64,000 nucleotides of DNA from Clostridium paraputrificum (GTDB lineage: Bacteria > Bacillota > Clostridia > Clostridiales > Clostridiaceae): contig NZ_UAWH01000014.1 of the NCBI RefSeq assembly GCF_900447045.1, positions 618,501-682,500 of the forward strand, in the 5' to 3' direction. Made by a program: the position numbers and the translations under genes. Every line of letters starts with the position of its first letter. The first letter of the stretch is position 1. The notes under the pieces were generated by a model. It was not told the DNA's origin, ran no database searches, and saw nothing but the letters and a program-made list of their open reading frames with translations. Of this stretch, positions 55,597 to 64,000 are shown in pieces.

Positions 55597-55995
55597 ATGC
55601 AAATAGTAGTATTTAAGTTGGGCGATGAACATTTTGCTGTTGAAACAGAAAAGGTTCAAGGGATAAATGATATGATGAGTATAACTCTGGTACCTAAAGC
55701 GCCTAATTACATTAAAGGATTAATTAATTTAAGAGGTAGCATAAAATCATTAGTTGATATTAATCTACTTCTAAATGTAGATACATCTGATAATCAAGAA
55801 AATATAATAATTCTCAATGTTGGAGATGAAGAAATAGGAATTTGTGTAGATGAGGTAGAAGAGGTTCTAGATATAGAAGAAGCTTCTATCCAGAGAGTAG
55901 AAACAGAAGTTGAATATCAATATATAAAGGGAATTTATAAACATGATGAAAAACTGCTTACTATAATTGATATAGACAAACTATTAAATATATAG
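55597..55995 (+). CDS. cheW: Chemotaxis coupling protein CheW (second copy)
   Basis: A 132-residue compact CheW with FKLGDEHFAVETEKVQGIND, LINLRGSIKSLVDINLLL and GICVDEVEEVLDIEEASI. It lacks the Cys-rich loop of the first copy (50781). AGGAGGG precedes the ATG. Two CheW genes in one operon may couple CheA to different receptor sets. Confidence 0.9.
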   Translation: MQIVVFKLGDEHFAVETEKVQGINDMMSITLVPKAPNYIKGLINLRGSIKSLVDINLLLNVDTSDNQENIIILNVGDEEIGICVDEVEEVLDIEEASIQRVETEVEYQYIKGIYKHDEKLLTIIDIDKLLNI

Positions 55996-56010
55996 AAAAG
56001 AGGGACAAGT

Positions 56011-57006
56011 ATGGCAGATGTTTTATCACAGAGCGAAATAGATGCCTTGTTGTCTGCCTTATCTACAGGGTCGTTAGAACCGGATGAACTTCAAAAAGAA
56101 GAAGAAAAACATAAGGTTAAAGTATATGATTTTAGGAGTCCACAAAAGTTTTCAAAAGATCATATTAGAACTTTAGAGTTAATTCATGATAATTATGCAA
56201 GAATAATATCTAATTTCTTAACCGCACAATTAAGAAAAAACGTTAAAGTAAAAATAGAAACTGTAGAGCAGATAACCTATGAGGAATTTATACATTCAAT
56301 ACCCAATCCAACAATAATGACTATGTTCAGAATGCCACCTCTAACAGGGACTATATTATTTGAAACTAATCCGCAATTCTCTTTTCAAATAATAGATGTA
56401 CTATTAGGGGGAACTGGAGAAAGGAATACAGTTAGTAAGGAATTTTCGGATATAGATAAAAACATAATGATGCAAATTACTTCAGGAATGATTTCTAATT
56501 TGAAACTTGCATGGGAAGATATATTAAGTGTTGAGCCAGAGGTTGAATCTTTAGAAACAAATCCAGCTATAAATCAAACATTAGCACCAAACGAACCAGT
56601 TGCTTTAGTTACTTTTTCTGTAGAAATGGGTAAGAGTAATACATTTATTAATATATGTATTCCATACCTAAGCATTGAAAAGGTATTGGATAAATTAGTT
56701 GTTCAATATTGGTTCCAAAATGAAAAAGATGCATCAGGCGATGAAGTAAGAGAAAAGATTAAAGAGGGACTTAATCCAGTAGAGATAGAAATGTCAGCAG
56801 AATTAGGGTGTACTCATTTAACAATTGATGATTTCTTAAATTTATCTAGGGGAGATATAATAAGATTAGATAATAAATGTACTAGTCCTATAAAGATATA
56901 TGTAGAAGATCAAGAGTGTTATTATGCAAAGCCAGGAATTACTGGTAAGAATTTAGGGGTTGCAGTATTGGATATAATAGATAAGGATGTGAATGAGTAT
57001 GAGTAA
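56011..57006 (+). CDS. fliM: Flagellar motor switch protein FliM
   Basis: A 331-residue switch protein of the C-ring. The N-terminal LSQSEIDALLSALS is the CheY-P binding peptide; the CheC-like middle domain (~45-230) includes HDNYARIISNFLTAQLRK and the C-terminal ~75 residues are the SpoA/FliN-like domain (IDDFLNLSRGDIIRLDNK). GAGGGACA precedes the ATG. Its 3' end overlaps fliY by 14 bp, implying coupled translation. Confidence 0.96.
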   Translation: MADVLSQSEIDALLSALSTGSLEPDELQKEEEKHKVKVYDFRSPQKFSKDHIRTLELIHDNYARIISNFLTAQLRKNVKVKIETVEQITYEEFIHSIPNPTIMTMFRMPPLTGTILFETNPQFSFQIIDVLLGGTGERNTVSKEFSDIDKNIMMQITSGMISNLKLAWEDILSVEPEVESLETNPAINQTLAPNEPVALVTFSVEMGKSNTFINICIPYLSIEKVLDKLVVQYWFQNEKDASGDEVREKIKEGLNPVEIEMSAELGCTHLTIDDFLNLSRGDIIRLDNKCTSPIKIYVEDQECYYAKPGITGKNLGVAVLDIIDKDVNEYE

Positions 57007-58150
57007 TGGTTTTTTATCTCAAGAAGAGATAGATTCACTATTAAATGGAAGTGATGACTCTTCAAGTAATACAGGGAGTAATGATAACTCAGTTAATTTG
57101 TTAAGTGATATAGAGAAAGATCTTTTAGGGGAAATAGGAAATATTTCTATGGGATCTGCATCAACAGCCCTTTATCAAATAATAAATCAAAAAGTAAATA
57201 TAACAACACCAGTTGTTTCAATTACAACATTAAAGGAAATAAAAGAAACCTTTGAAACACCAACTGTTGTATTAGATGTAGAATATACAAGTGGAATAAT
57301 AGGAAGAAATATACTTATTATTAAGACTGAAGATGCTGCTGTTATAGCTAATTTAATGATGGGCGGAGATGGAATTGTTGAAAATCATGAACTATCAGAA
57401 ATAGAAATTAGTGCTGTACAAGAAGCTATGAATCAAATGATAGGTTCTGCAGCTACGTCAATGGCTACTATGTTTTCTAGAGAAGTAAACATATCACCAC
57501 CTATATCTAAAATATGGAGCAATAGTGAAGACGCTCTTTCTAGTGAGATTCCAGAGGATCAAGCGATTGTAAGAGTTAATTTTAGAATGACAATAGGAAA
57601 CTTGGTTGACAGCAATATAATGCAGATACTTCCTGTGGAGACTGCAAAGAAAATTGTATCTATAATGATAGGTAAAGAAGATGAAGACAGTAATGTTTCT
57701 GAACAAAATGATAATCCTGTAAATAATGAGATTTTAGTTGAAAGTTATAATGATTCATATGAAGATGTTTATGAAGTAAATCAACCTGTATCAGAAAAAA
57801 CAATAATTGAAACTCCACAACCACAAGTGGAAGTACATAAAGCTAGTTTTGAGCCTTTAGTAGAAAGTAAAAAGTCTGGGGTGTCTAATAAAAATATTGA
57901 TTTGATTCTAGATGTTCCATTAGATATTTCTGTAGTTCTTGGTAGAACCAAAAAGAGTATAAAAGACATATTAAACTTTAGTACAGGCTCCTTAATAGAA
58001 TTGGATAAATTAGCAGAAGAACCTGTTGAAGTACTTGTAAATGGAAAAACAATTGCTTTAGGAGAAGTAGTTGTGGTAGACGAGAATTTTGGTGTTAGAA
58101 TAACAAGTATAGTAAGTAATACCGAAAGAATAAATTCATTAAAGAAGTAA
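56993..58150 (+). CDS. fliY: Flagellar motor switch phosphatase FliY
   Basis: A 385-residue Gram-positive FliN homologue. It has a FliM-like CheY-binding N-terminus (GFLSQEEIDSLLNG), a CheC-like domain with phosphatase helices (LLGEIGNISMGSASTAL and AVQEAMNQMIGSAATSM, the latter with E-x2-N), a variable acidic linker (~230-300) and a C-terminal SpoA/FliN domain (LDVPLDISVVLGRTKKSIKD). Either ATG 56993 or 56999 may start it. It sets switch function and removes phosphate from CheY-P. Confidence 0.93.
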   Translation: MSMSNGFLSQEEIDSLLNGSDDSSSNTGSNDNSVNLLSDIEKDLLGEIGNISMGSASTALYQIINQKVNITTPVVSITTLKEIKETFETPTVVLDVEYTSGIIGRNILIIKTEDAAVIANLMMGGDGIVENHELSEIEISAVQEAMNQMIGSAATSMATMFSREVNISPPISKIWSNSEDALSSEIPEDQAIVRVNFRMTIGNLVDSNIMQILPVETAKKIVSIMIGKEDEDSNVSEQNDNPVNNEILVESYNDSYEDVYEVNQPVSEKTIIETPQPQVEVHKASFEPLVESKKSGVSNKNIDLILDVPLDISVVLGRTKKSIKDILNFSTGSLIELDKLAEEPVEVLVNGKTIALGEVVVVDENFGVRITSIVSNTERINSLKK

Positions 58151-58160
58151 TGATATAATA

Positions 58161-58194
58161 AAAGCTATGTTGATTATAATCAATGTAGCTTTTA
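58161..58194 (+). terminator. Rho-independent terminator closing the chemotaxis/switch block
   Basis: AAAGCTATGTTGAT pairs with ATCAATGTAGCTTT (two G-U pairs), then TTATTAC; the T tract is short. Confidence 0.75.
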
Positions 58195-58243
58195 TTACAT
58201 TCCAGTAATTGTAAAATAAAAAGTTAAAATTAACATAAAACTA

Positions 58244-58270
58244 TAAATTATATCTTAGTATATTCGATAA
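58244..58270 (+). promoter_or_regulatory. Sigma-D (sigma-28, FliA) type promoter for flgM operon
   Basis: TAAA (58244-58247), exactly 15 bases, then TTCGATAA (58263-58270), fitting the TAAA-N15-GCCGATAA consensus with two changes at the least conserved positions. It lies 33 bp before flgM. Confidence 0.8.
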
Positions 58271-58302
58271 TAAATATATAGGTTACTTGGGAGGTAAGTA
58301 TT

Positions 58303-58587
58303 ATGAATATAAATGGGATAAATTCTAATAATGTTATTAATCTTTATTCAAAAAATAGAAATAGAGTATCTCAAACAAAGGAAGTAAAGAGTGTTTCTGA
58401 CAGAATAGAAATATCTAAGTTAGGAAAGAGTTTAACTAACTATACATTAGAAGGAGTAAATGTGGATAATTCTAAAAAAATTCAGGAACTAAAAAATCAA
58501 ATTAATAATGGAACTTATAATGTTGATGCTAAGTTAACTGCTAGAAGTATTCTAGATACAATTAAGGAGAACGGTTTAAATGAGTAA
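58303..58587 (+). CDS. flgM: Anti-sigma-28 factor FlgM
   Basis: A 94-residue FlgM that holds sigma-28 inactive until the hook is finished. The C-terminal half carries the family pattern: SDRIEISKLGKSL and IQELKNQINNGTYNVDAKLTARSILD. The N-terminal part is polar and probably unfolded, as needed for export. GGGAGG precedes the ATG. It is under a sigma-28 type promoter, giving feedback, and overlaps flgN by 8 bp. Confidence 0.93.
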   Translation: MNINGINSNNVINLYSKNRNRVSQTKEVKSVSDRIEISKLGKSLTNYTLEGVNVDNSKKIQELKNQINNGTYNVDAKLTARSILDTIKENGLNE

Positions 58588-58990
58588 TGAGTTAACTATA
58601 GTTATAAAAAATGAAGGAGAAGCTTTAAAGAAGCTTTTATCACTACTAGAAAAACAATATAAACATGTGATGAAAAAGGAAGTCTTTGAGTTAGAAGCTT
58701 TAGTTGACGAAATAAAGTTGGTAAATAAAGAAGTTGCTCAAGCAGAGGTTGAGAGAAGAAAACTAGTTGGGAAAAGAAGTATGAGAGAAATTGTGAATAC
58801 TTCTAATGATGAGGAGCTTGATAACTCATATAGAGAAATTAATAGAATAATATTAGCTGTAAAGCAACAAAAAGAAACTAATGAATTGTTGATAAGGCAG
58901 CAAATGAGTTTTAATAATCAAATATTAAATATAATAAATCCAAGAAGAGAAATGAAGACATATAATTCATATGGAAATCTTTCAAGATAG
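58580..58990 (+). CDS. flgN: FlgN family flagellar export chaperone
   Basis: A 136-residue helical protein with FlgN-like coiled coil (LTIVIKNEGEALKKLLSLLE ... ELEALVDEIKLVNKEVAQAE). FlgN guards the hook-filament junction proteins FlgK and FlgL, whose genes follow. It overlaps flgM by 8 bp, and AAGGAGAACGG lies ahead of the ATG. The sequence is weakly conserved, so position adds weight. Confidence 0.85.
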   Translation: MSNELTIVIKNEGEALKKLLSLLEKQYKHVMKKEVFELEALVDEIKLVNKEVAQAEVERRKLVGKRSMREIVNTSNDEELDNSYREINRIILAVKQQKETNELLIRQQMSFNNQILNIINPRREMKTYNSYGNLSR

Positions 58991-59001
58991 GAGGAAGTTG
59001 C

Positions 59002-60792
59002 ATGACAGGATTGTTTGGAACTTTTAATATAGCTAAAAGAGGAATTAATACATCACAGGCTACCATTGATGTAACTTCTCATAATATTTCTAATTCAAAT
59101 ACAGTTGGATATTCAAGACAAAGAGCTAAAATAGTTACATCAAGACCTATGACTGGAACAGCTGGGTATGGTCAAGTAGGAACAGGTTCACAAGTTCAAG
59201 CTATAGAGAGAGTTAGAGATGGTTTTCTTGATTATCAGTTAAGAGGAGCAAATAGTAGCTTAGGGTCAAGTGATATAAGAAGTAATTTTTTATATGAGGT
59301 AGAAAATATTTTTAATGAACCCTCAGATACAGGAATATCAACTTTAATGGGGAAATTCTTTGATTCATTTCAAGAATTATCTAAGCAACCTAATAGTTCT
59401 AACGCGAGAACTGTTACTGTTCAACAAACTTTAGCTTTAACAGATGCTTTAAATCATACTTATACAAAGCTAGAAGAATTACAACAAAATGCTCAGCTTG
59501 CGTTGAAATCAAATGTGACTGATATAAACAGTTTATTAAGTCAAATAGATGGTTTAAATAAGCAAATAATGAGTGTGAAAAGTTCAGGGCAAATGCCTAA
59601 TGATTTAATGGATCAAAGAGATACTCTTTTAGATGAATTAAGTTATAAGTTTAATATTACAGTAGATAGAAAAGAATTTGAAGGAGTTGATATAAGACCA
59701 ACTGATACTAATGGAATGAAAGTTGCTAACTTGGTATCAGCTTCACCTAATACTGATTCACTAAGATTATCATATATATCAAAAGTAGAAAAGGATCCTA
59801 CATATCCCAATATTCATGTTATAACATATCATAAGTTAGGTGATATGAATAATCCAGATAGCACACAGACAATTAGGGTATCAGGATTAAATGATGCACA
59901 AGTAAAAGAATTAAATTCTAGTAGGATAATATGGTCCAATCAAGAAGGACAAGCGGTAAAGGGTGATGGATATCCAATAAAAAATAATGATATTATCAAT
60001 GCATCAGAACTACAGTTATTTAAACCATCAGATGGTGAGGTGGCTGGAAATATTACTGTTCAAGATGATGTCCAAGTATATATGGATGAATTAGATAAGC
60101 TTGCTAAGGCAATAGCATTTTCAGTAAATGCCATACATAGCGGAATTTCTGATCCATTATATACAGGAGGTAATCCAGATAGAGATTATATGCCTTTCTT
60201 TGTAAATAAGAGTGTAGCTCAATATAATAGTAATAATATATTGATAAATCTTGATAATACTTTAACTCAAGAAAGCCATATTTCTGCTAAGAATATAACA
60301 ATTAATAAAGAGATTTTATACGATGTTATGAAGTTAAAAACAAAAACTCATGATAATGATTATGCTTATACCTCAAGTAATGATGTAGATGGGGAAGGCG
60401 ATGGGGCAAGAGCTCTTGCAATAGCACAATTAAGAGATAGTTTAATTAGAGTTCAAGACTTTGGTTCAACAATAACATCTAGATCTGATTTGAAGTTGTC
60501 TAATTATGGAATGACTATTCAAAGTGATACTAGTGGGATGAAACTAGATTCTTACTTTAAGGATATTATAGATAAATTAGGTGTACAAGCTCAGGAGGCC
60601 TCTAGACAGGTGTCAACTAAAGAAGACTTGTTTTATGAATTAGAAAATAGTAGAGCACAGGTGTCAGGAGTTTCTATTGATGAGGAAATGGCCAACTTAA
60701 TTCAATATCAACATGCTTATAATGCAAATGCAAAGATCATTTCAACAATAGATGAATTACTTGATGTAGTAATAAATGGACTTAAAAGATAA
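59002..60792 (+). CDS. flgK: Flagellar hook-associated protein 1 FlgK
   Basis: A 596-residue hook-filament junction protein. The N-terminal rod motif is FNIAKRGINTSQATIDVTSH-NISNSNTVGYSRQ, and the C-terminus carries the partner heptad segment (SGVSIDEEMANLIQYQHAYN). The middle, ~200-480, is a variable surface region. AGGAGG precedes the ATG. It is secreted through the flagellar export gate with FlgN help. Confidence 0.96.
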   Translation: MTGLFGTFNIAKRGINTSQATIDVTSHNISNSNTVGYSRQRAKIVTSRPMTGTAGYGQVGTGSQVQAIERVRDGFLDYQLRGANSSLGSSDIRSNFLYEVENIFNEPSDTGISTLMGKFFDSFQELSKQPNSSNARTVTVQQTLALTDALNHTYTKLEELQQNAQLALKSNVTDINSLLSQIDGLNKQIMSVKSSGQMPNDLMDQRDTLLDELSYKFNITVDRKEFEGVDIRPTDTNGMKVANLVSASPNTDSLRLSYISKVEKDPTYPNIHVITYHKLGDMNNPDSTQTIRVSGLNDAQVKELNSSRIIWSNQEGQAVKGDGYPIKNNDIINASELQLFKPSDGEVAGNITVQDDVQVYMDELDKLAKAIAFSVNAIHSGISDPLYTGGNPDRDYMPFFVNKSVAQYNSNNILINLDNTLTQESHISAKNITINKEILYDVMKLKTKTHDNDYAYTSSNDVDGEGDGARALAIAQLRDSLIRVQDFGSTITSRSDLKLSNYGMTIQSDTSGMKLDSYFKDIIDKLGVQAQEASRQVSTKEDLFYELENSRAQVSGVSIDEEMANLIQYQHAYNANAKIISTIDELLDVVINGLKR

Positions 60793-60832
60793 GATTAATT
60801 GATAAATATTAAGTTAATGAGGAAGTGAAGAT

Positions 60833-61825
60833 ATGAGAGTTACTAATAGAATGCTTGCAAACAATTATTTAAGGAATATGAATAAAAACTTAACTAATAT
60901 GCAAACATTAAATCGTCAATTGAGCACTGGTAAAGAAATAAGTAGACCGTCAGATAATCCATATAAAACAGCAAGAAGTATGCAGCTTAATACAGATATA
61001 AGTACAAATAAGCAATACAATGAAAATATAAAGGATACAATAAATTGGTTAGACTCTACAGATCAAGCCTTATATCAAGCAACTAATACAATGCAAAGAA
61101 TTAGAGAGTTATTAGTATCCTCAGGAAATGCTGCATATGGTTCTGATGAAAGAAATGCTATAGCGGATGAAATGAATGAAAGAGTAGAAGAACTAGCTCA
61201 AATTATGAATACAAACTTTGATGGTAAATATATTTTTGGAGGAACAAAAGCTTCTTCAAAGCCCGTAGATATAGTAACAGATGCTATAACAGGAAACAAA
61301 GATATAATATTCATTGATAAAGAGGGTAATAAGGTAGACTTAAATAGTGATGATATATATATGAAAAATCAATTAGATATGCTTGGAAGTAAGCTGAATG
61401 TAGAAGTTTCTCAAGGAGTTACTATTGAATATAACGTTACTGCTAAAGAGTTACTTTCTTTCAATAACGAAAGAGGCGAGGAAGTTAATGTATTAAACTT
61501 ACTTGGAGATATAGTTGGTAATTTAAAATCAAGTGATGAGTTAGATTCAAATAAACTTATAAATGAAAACTTATCAGCAATAGATGATGTTATAACTAAC
61601 CTATTAAAAACAAGGTCAGAAGTTGGAGCTAAACAAAACAGAATGGAATCAGCTCAGCAAAAGAATGAAGATGAAAACTTTAATATGACAGATATTTTAT
61701 CTCAAACAGAAGATATAGATTTTACACAAAAAACAATAGAGTTTAGTATGGCACAAACTGTCTATACTGCTTCATTACAGGTTAGTGCAAAAGTTTTACC
61801 ACCATCACTATTGGATTATCTATAA
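60833..61825 (+). CDS. flgL: Flagellar hook-associated protein 3 FlgL
   Basis: A 330-residue flagellin-related junction protein. The N-terminal helix starts MRVTNRMLANNYLRNMNKNL and has LSTGKEISRPSDNP; the C-terminal helix has FTQKTIEFSMAQTVYTASLQ. Residues ~145-215 form a variable domain. It sits between FlgK and the filament. GAGGAAG lies upstream. It follows flgK by 40 bp. Confidence 0.95.
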   Translation: MRVTNRMLANNYLRNMNKNLTNMQTLNRQLSTGKEISRPSDNPYKTARSMQLNTDISTNKQYNENIKDTINWLDSTDQALYQATNTMQRIRELLVSSGNAAYGSDERNAIADEMNERVEELAQIMNTNFDGKYIFGGTKASSKPVDIVTDAITGNKDIIFIDKEGNKVDLNSDDIYMKNQLDMLGSKLNVEVSQGVTIEYNVTAKELLSFNNERGEEVNVLNLLGDIVGNLKSSDELDSNKLINENLSAIDDVITNLLKTRSEVGAKQNRMESAQQKNEDENFNMTDILSQTEDIDFTQKTIEFSMAQTVYTASLQVSAKVLPPSLLDYL

Positions 61826-61840
61826 AGATGAGGTGAAATA

Positions 61841-62218
61841 ATGAAAGTTACTTTTAAAAAGGGGTTACCAGGGTTAGACGAATATAAAGATTATGAAATA
61901 CAAGAAATAGAGGGTGGAGAAGAATTCAAGTTACTTCAATGTAATGAAAAAAAAGAACTTGGGTTAGTGATTATATCTCCATTTCAAGTAGAAAAAGAAT
62001 ATGAAATAAAAATAACTGATGAAATTATAAAGAATTTAAGTATAACATCACCAGAAGATGTATTAGTATATTCAACAGTTACTTTAAATTCAGATCCAAA
62101 GAAAATTACAGCCAACTTAAGGGCTCCTATTTTAATAAATGTACATACTGGGTTAGCGGAGCAGCTAATTACAGAGAATGAAAAATACAAAATAAAGCAT
62201 CCTATATTTAAGGGGTGA
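61841..62218 (+). CDS. fliW: Flagellar assembly factor FliW
   Basis: A 125-residue FliW. It binds flagellin, and when flagellin is exported it is freed to bind and block CsrA, the next gene product. Marks are [33 protein letters not shown] and [26 protein letters not shown] precedes the ATG. It is 4 bp upstream of csrA. Confidence 0.95.
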   Translation: MKVTFKKGLPGLDEYKDYEIQEIEGGEEFKLLQCNEKKELGLVIISPFQVEKEYEIKITDEIIKNLSITSPEDVLVYSTVTLNSDPKKITANLRAPILINVHTGLAEQLITENEKYKIKHPIFKG

Positions 62219-62222
62219 TTTT

Positions 62223-62438
62223 ATGTTAGTAGTTACAAGAAAACAAGGTGAGTCAATTTTAATTGGAGATGATATAGAGATTTCGGTTTCTAAGATTGAA
62301 GATGGAAGCGTAAAAATTGCGATACAAGCGCCAAGGGAAATGTCTATTTTAAGAAAAGAATTATACAAGGAAGTAGAAAGTGAAAATATAGAGGCAGCAA
62401 AGGTTAATCTAGATTTACTTAAGAACTTAAAAAAATAG
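62223..62438 (+). CDS. csrA: Carbon storage regulator CsrA
   Basis: A 71-residue RNA-binding repressor of translation. It begins [20 protein letters not shown] and has [19 protein letters not shown] with the RNA-contacting region; the C-terminal extension is helical as in FliW-linked CsrA. In this type of operon it represses flagellin mRNA translation, relieved by FliW. AGGGG lies before the ATG. Confidence 0.97.
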   Translation: MLVVTRKQGESILIGDDIEISVSKIEDGSVKIAIQAPREMSILRKELYKEVESENIEAAKVNLDLLKNLKK

Positions 62439-62450
62439 GGGTGAAGTAAA

Positions 62451-62795
62451 ATGGAGATACAGGTTATAGGTCAAGGAGGACAAACTAACCTTAATGTTAT
62501 TAAACCAAACATGGAAGTTAATAATGTGGAAAAAGAATTTAACACAAACTCTGAAGATGAGAACAGATACACTAAGGAAAACTTAAATAAGGCAATAAAA
62601 AAGCTTAATGGTTTCTTAAAGGATGATAATGCATATGCAGAATATAATGTTCATGAAAAGTTTGGAGATATAATGATAAAAATTGTAGATAAGGATACTA
62701 AAGAAGTTTTGGTTGAAGTACCTCCAAAGAAGATTCTTGACATGATAGCTAAGCTTTGTGAAATATCAGGTGTGGTTTTTGATAAGAAGGCTTAA
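62451..62795 (+). CDS. flaG: FlaG family flagellar protein
   Basis: A 114-residue FlaG protein. The N-terminal half is polar; residues ~55-114 form the conserved part: YNVHEKFGDIMIKIVDKDTK, VLVEVPPKKILDMIAKLCE and GVVFDKKA. FlaG influences filament length in several bacteria. GGGGTG lies before the ATG. It is 12 bp after csrA. Confidence 0.92.
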   Translation: MEIQVIGQGGQTNLNVIKPNMEVNNVEKEFNTNSEDENRYTKENLNKAIKKLNGFLKDDNAYAEYNVHEKFGDIMIKIVDKDTKEVLVEVPPKKILDMIAKLCEISGVVFDKKA

Positions 62796-62798
62796 ATT

Positions 62799-63086
62799 AT
62801 GGAATTTAGGTTGAATAAAATTGATACTGATATTAGAAGGAAACTTGCTAAAGAGGTAAAAGAAAAAGAAGTTAATCGCAAAACTCGACCTGAGATAGAT
62901 AATAAAGTTAAGAAACCTTTTGTAGAGTTAGATACTGAAGATAAAAATGACACAAATAAATCTCAAAAATATATAACAGTGGAAGGAACATTGGAGAATA
63001 CGAAAAAGATTACCATAGATGCAGCAAGAGAAGAAAATTATATTGAAAGAGTGCCTATTGGTAATGTAATTGATAGTGTTAAGTAG
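62799..63086 (+). CDS. Small charged hypothetical protein of the flagellar operon
   Basis: A 95-residue, highly charged protein (EVKEKEVNRKTRPEIDNKVK in the first third). No motif, membrane segment or signal is recognised; the C-terminus YIERVPIGNVIDSVK looks more ordered. It starts 3 bp after flaG with only a weak AAGAAGG site, suggesting translational coupling. Its conserved-looking place between flaG and fliS suggests a flagellar role, perhaps as a chaperone or regulator; this is inference. Confidence 0.65.
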   Translation: MEFRLNKIDTDIRRKLAKEVKEKEVNRKTRPEIDNKVKKPFVELDTEDKNDTNKSQKYITVEGTLENTKKITIDAAREENYIERVPIGNVIDSVK

Positions 63087-63095
63087 GAGGGGAAT

Positions 63096-63479
63096 ATGTA
63101 CAATAGCGGATATAATGCTTATAAAAATAATAGTGTTAATTATGCATCAAAGGAGCAGCTACTTTTAATGTTAGTAGATGGAGCTGTTAAGTATGCAAAA
63201 ATAGGAAGAGCAGCTATTGAAGAAAAAAATGTAACTAAAGCTCATGAAAGTCTTACAAGAACTCAAGACATATTTGTGGAACTTATGGCAAGTCTTGATA
63301 CAGGAGCTGGGGAATGGGCAAAACAAATATTTAAAATTTATGAGTTTATAAATTACAAAGTCGGACAGGCTAATTTAAAAAAAGATATAAAAGAGATAGA
63401 AGAAGTTATACCTTTTATAGAGGATGTAAGAAATATGTGGTATGAAGTTTATGAAAAAACAAAGGCTTCAGGTCAATAA
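63096..63479 (+). CDS. fliS: Flagellar export chaperone FliS
   Basis: A 127-residue four-helix chaperone that keeps flagellin unpolymerised before export. It begins YNSGYNAYKNNSVNYASKEQ-LLLMLVDGAVKYAKIGRAAI, the standard FliS head, and has the helix NVTKAHESLTRTQDIFVELM. AGGAGGGG precedes the ATG. It is followed 17 bp later by fliD, the usual order reversed (fliD-fliS in many Bacilli). Confidence 0.96.
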   Translation: MYNSGYNAYKNNSVNYASKEQLLLMLVDGAVKYAKIGRAAIEEKNVTKAHESLTRTQDIFVELMASLDTGAGEWAKQIFKIYEFINYKVGQANLKKDIKEIEEVIPFIEDVRNMWYEVYEKTKASGQ

Positions 63480-63496
63480 GAGGATGAGGTGATAAA

Positions 63497-64000
63497 ATGA
63501 GAATAACTGGGTTAGCTACTGGTTTAGATATGGATGAAGTTATAAAGGAAAGTATGAGACCATATAGAGTTAAAATTCAGCAACAGCAACAGCAAAAAGA
63601 AATAGTAGAAATAAAGCAAAAGTTATATAGAGATGTATTAAAGGATAGTAGAGAGTTTTATAATAAATATTTTGATGTGTCAAAAAGTGATAGCATAGTA
63701 TTAAGTAAAAATTGGAGCACAATTAAATTTGAATCTTCTGATAGTAATGTTGTGTCAGTTTCAGCCAATAGTGAAGCTGTAAATAAAAATTTTACAATAA
63801 CGGGGAGCTCAGCTACTGCTACAAAGGCTACTTTAACTGAAGGAATAGGTGAAGGAGATAAAATAGTAGTAGATGGTAAAGAGTTTACTCTAAGTGGTAG
63901 TACAGATAGGGAGAGAGTTTCTAACTTAAATAAGGAATTGGAAAAAGCCGGTATAAAAGTTTGTGTATCTTATACTGATTTTGCAGGAAGTGTAGATGGA
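63497..64000 (+). CDS. fliD: Flagellar cap protein FliD (HAP2), 5' part; runs off the window
   Basis: An open frame of 168 codons from the ATG at 63497, with GAGGTG upstream and no stop before the window end. It begins MRITGLATGLDMDEVIKESM with the FliD N-terminal helix, followed by IQQQQQQKEIVEIKQKLYRD. FliD caps the growing filament and folds exported flagellin. Six Gln in a row come from an alternating CAG/CAA tract at 63579-63596. The C-terminal part is outside the window. Confidence 0.93.
   Translation, partial: MRITGLATGLDMDEVIKESMRPYRVKIQQQQQQKEIVEIKQKLYRDVLKDSREFYNKYFDVSKSDSIVLSKNWSTIKFESSDSNVVSVSANSEAVNKNFTITGSSATATKATLTEGIGEGDKIVVDGKEFTLSGSTDRERVSNLNKELEKAGIKVCVSYTDFAGSVDG

Noticed and set aside
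63579..63596. CAG/CAA repeat in fliD as an expandable microsatellite
   Set aside because: Only six alternating codons giving six Gln in a helical linker; too short to argue for variation.

Overview
The window is a very AT-rich chromosomal segment of a strictly anaerobic, spore-forming, motile member of the Firmicutes, most likely Clostridium sensu stricto. The supporting genes are a pyruvate:ferredoxin oxidoreductase, a pyrophosphate-type phosphofructokinase, an alpha/beta small acid-soluble spore protein, strong AGGAGG ribosome sites, and a clostridial flagellar/chemotaxis cluster with FliY, CheC, CheD, FliW and CsrA. I cannot name the species. I see no phage, insertion sequence, CRISPR array, tRNA or rRNA.

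Region 1 (1-31.8 kb) is a mosaic of short housekeeping and accessory transcription units on both strands. It starts with the 3' end of an MMPL permease and an exported heptad-repeat partner, followed by an Asn-rich repeat protein with a DUF4397 protein. Next come a cysteine-desulfurase-like enzyme, phosphofructokinase, an MntP-like exporter with a Fur-family regulator, and an AdcCB/ZnuCB-type ABC transporter. After these are oligoendopeptidase F, an opine-dehydrogenase-like enzyme, the DUF368/PopT lipid carrier translocase, a TPR protein and two tandem Hsp20 chaperones behind a CtsR-type operator. The rest of the region holds a two-gene DNA-repair-like operon (DUF4130 plus radical SAM) behind LexA-like boxes, a rhomboid protease, UV-damage endonuclease, glutamate dehydrogenase and a family 2 glycosyltransferase whose reading frame is broken in a poly-A run.

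Region 2 (32-48.8 kb) carries core functions: topoisomerase IV (parE-parC), a DJ-1 family protein, RecJ, an SASP, MurG, a 1170-residue PFOR behind a long structured leader, a DUF1292 protein with a Cys/His-rich head, a PHP phosphoesterase, an aspartate aminotransferase, a HAD phosphatase and a class IV aminotransferase.

Region 3 (48.8-64 kb) is a nearly continuous motility locus on the + strand. The first block is fapA-cheW-cheD-cheR-cheA-cheC-cheY-cheW-fliM-fliY and ends at a terminator. A sigma-D (sigma-28) type promoter then drives flgM-flgN-flgK-flgL-fliW-csrA-flaG-(unknown)-fliS-fliD, which runs off the window. The first block supplies signalling and the switch; the second supplies the late hook-filament parts, their chaperones, the anti-sigma factor and the FliW/CsrA translational control pair.

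The least explained structure is a three-copy intergenic repeat of about 93 bp (16995, 19517, 27104). All copies lie on the + strand just after a gene's terminator. Each has a conserved core, copies A and B have pairing arms, and each ends in a T-rich tail. Other points worth a second look are the LexA-like boxes, the frameshifted glycosyltransferase, a Shine-Dalgarno/hairpin/start arrangement at pepF, and the PFOR leader.
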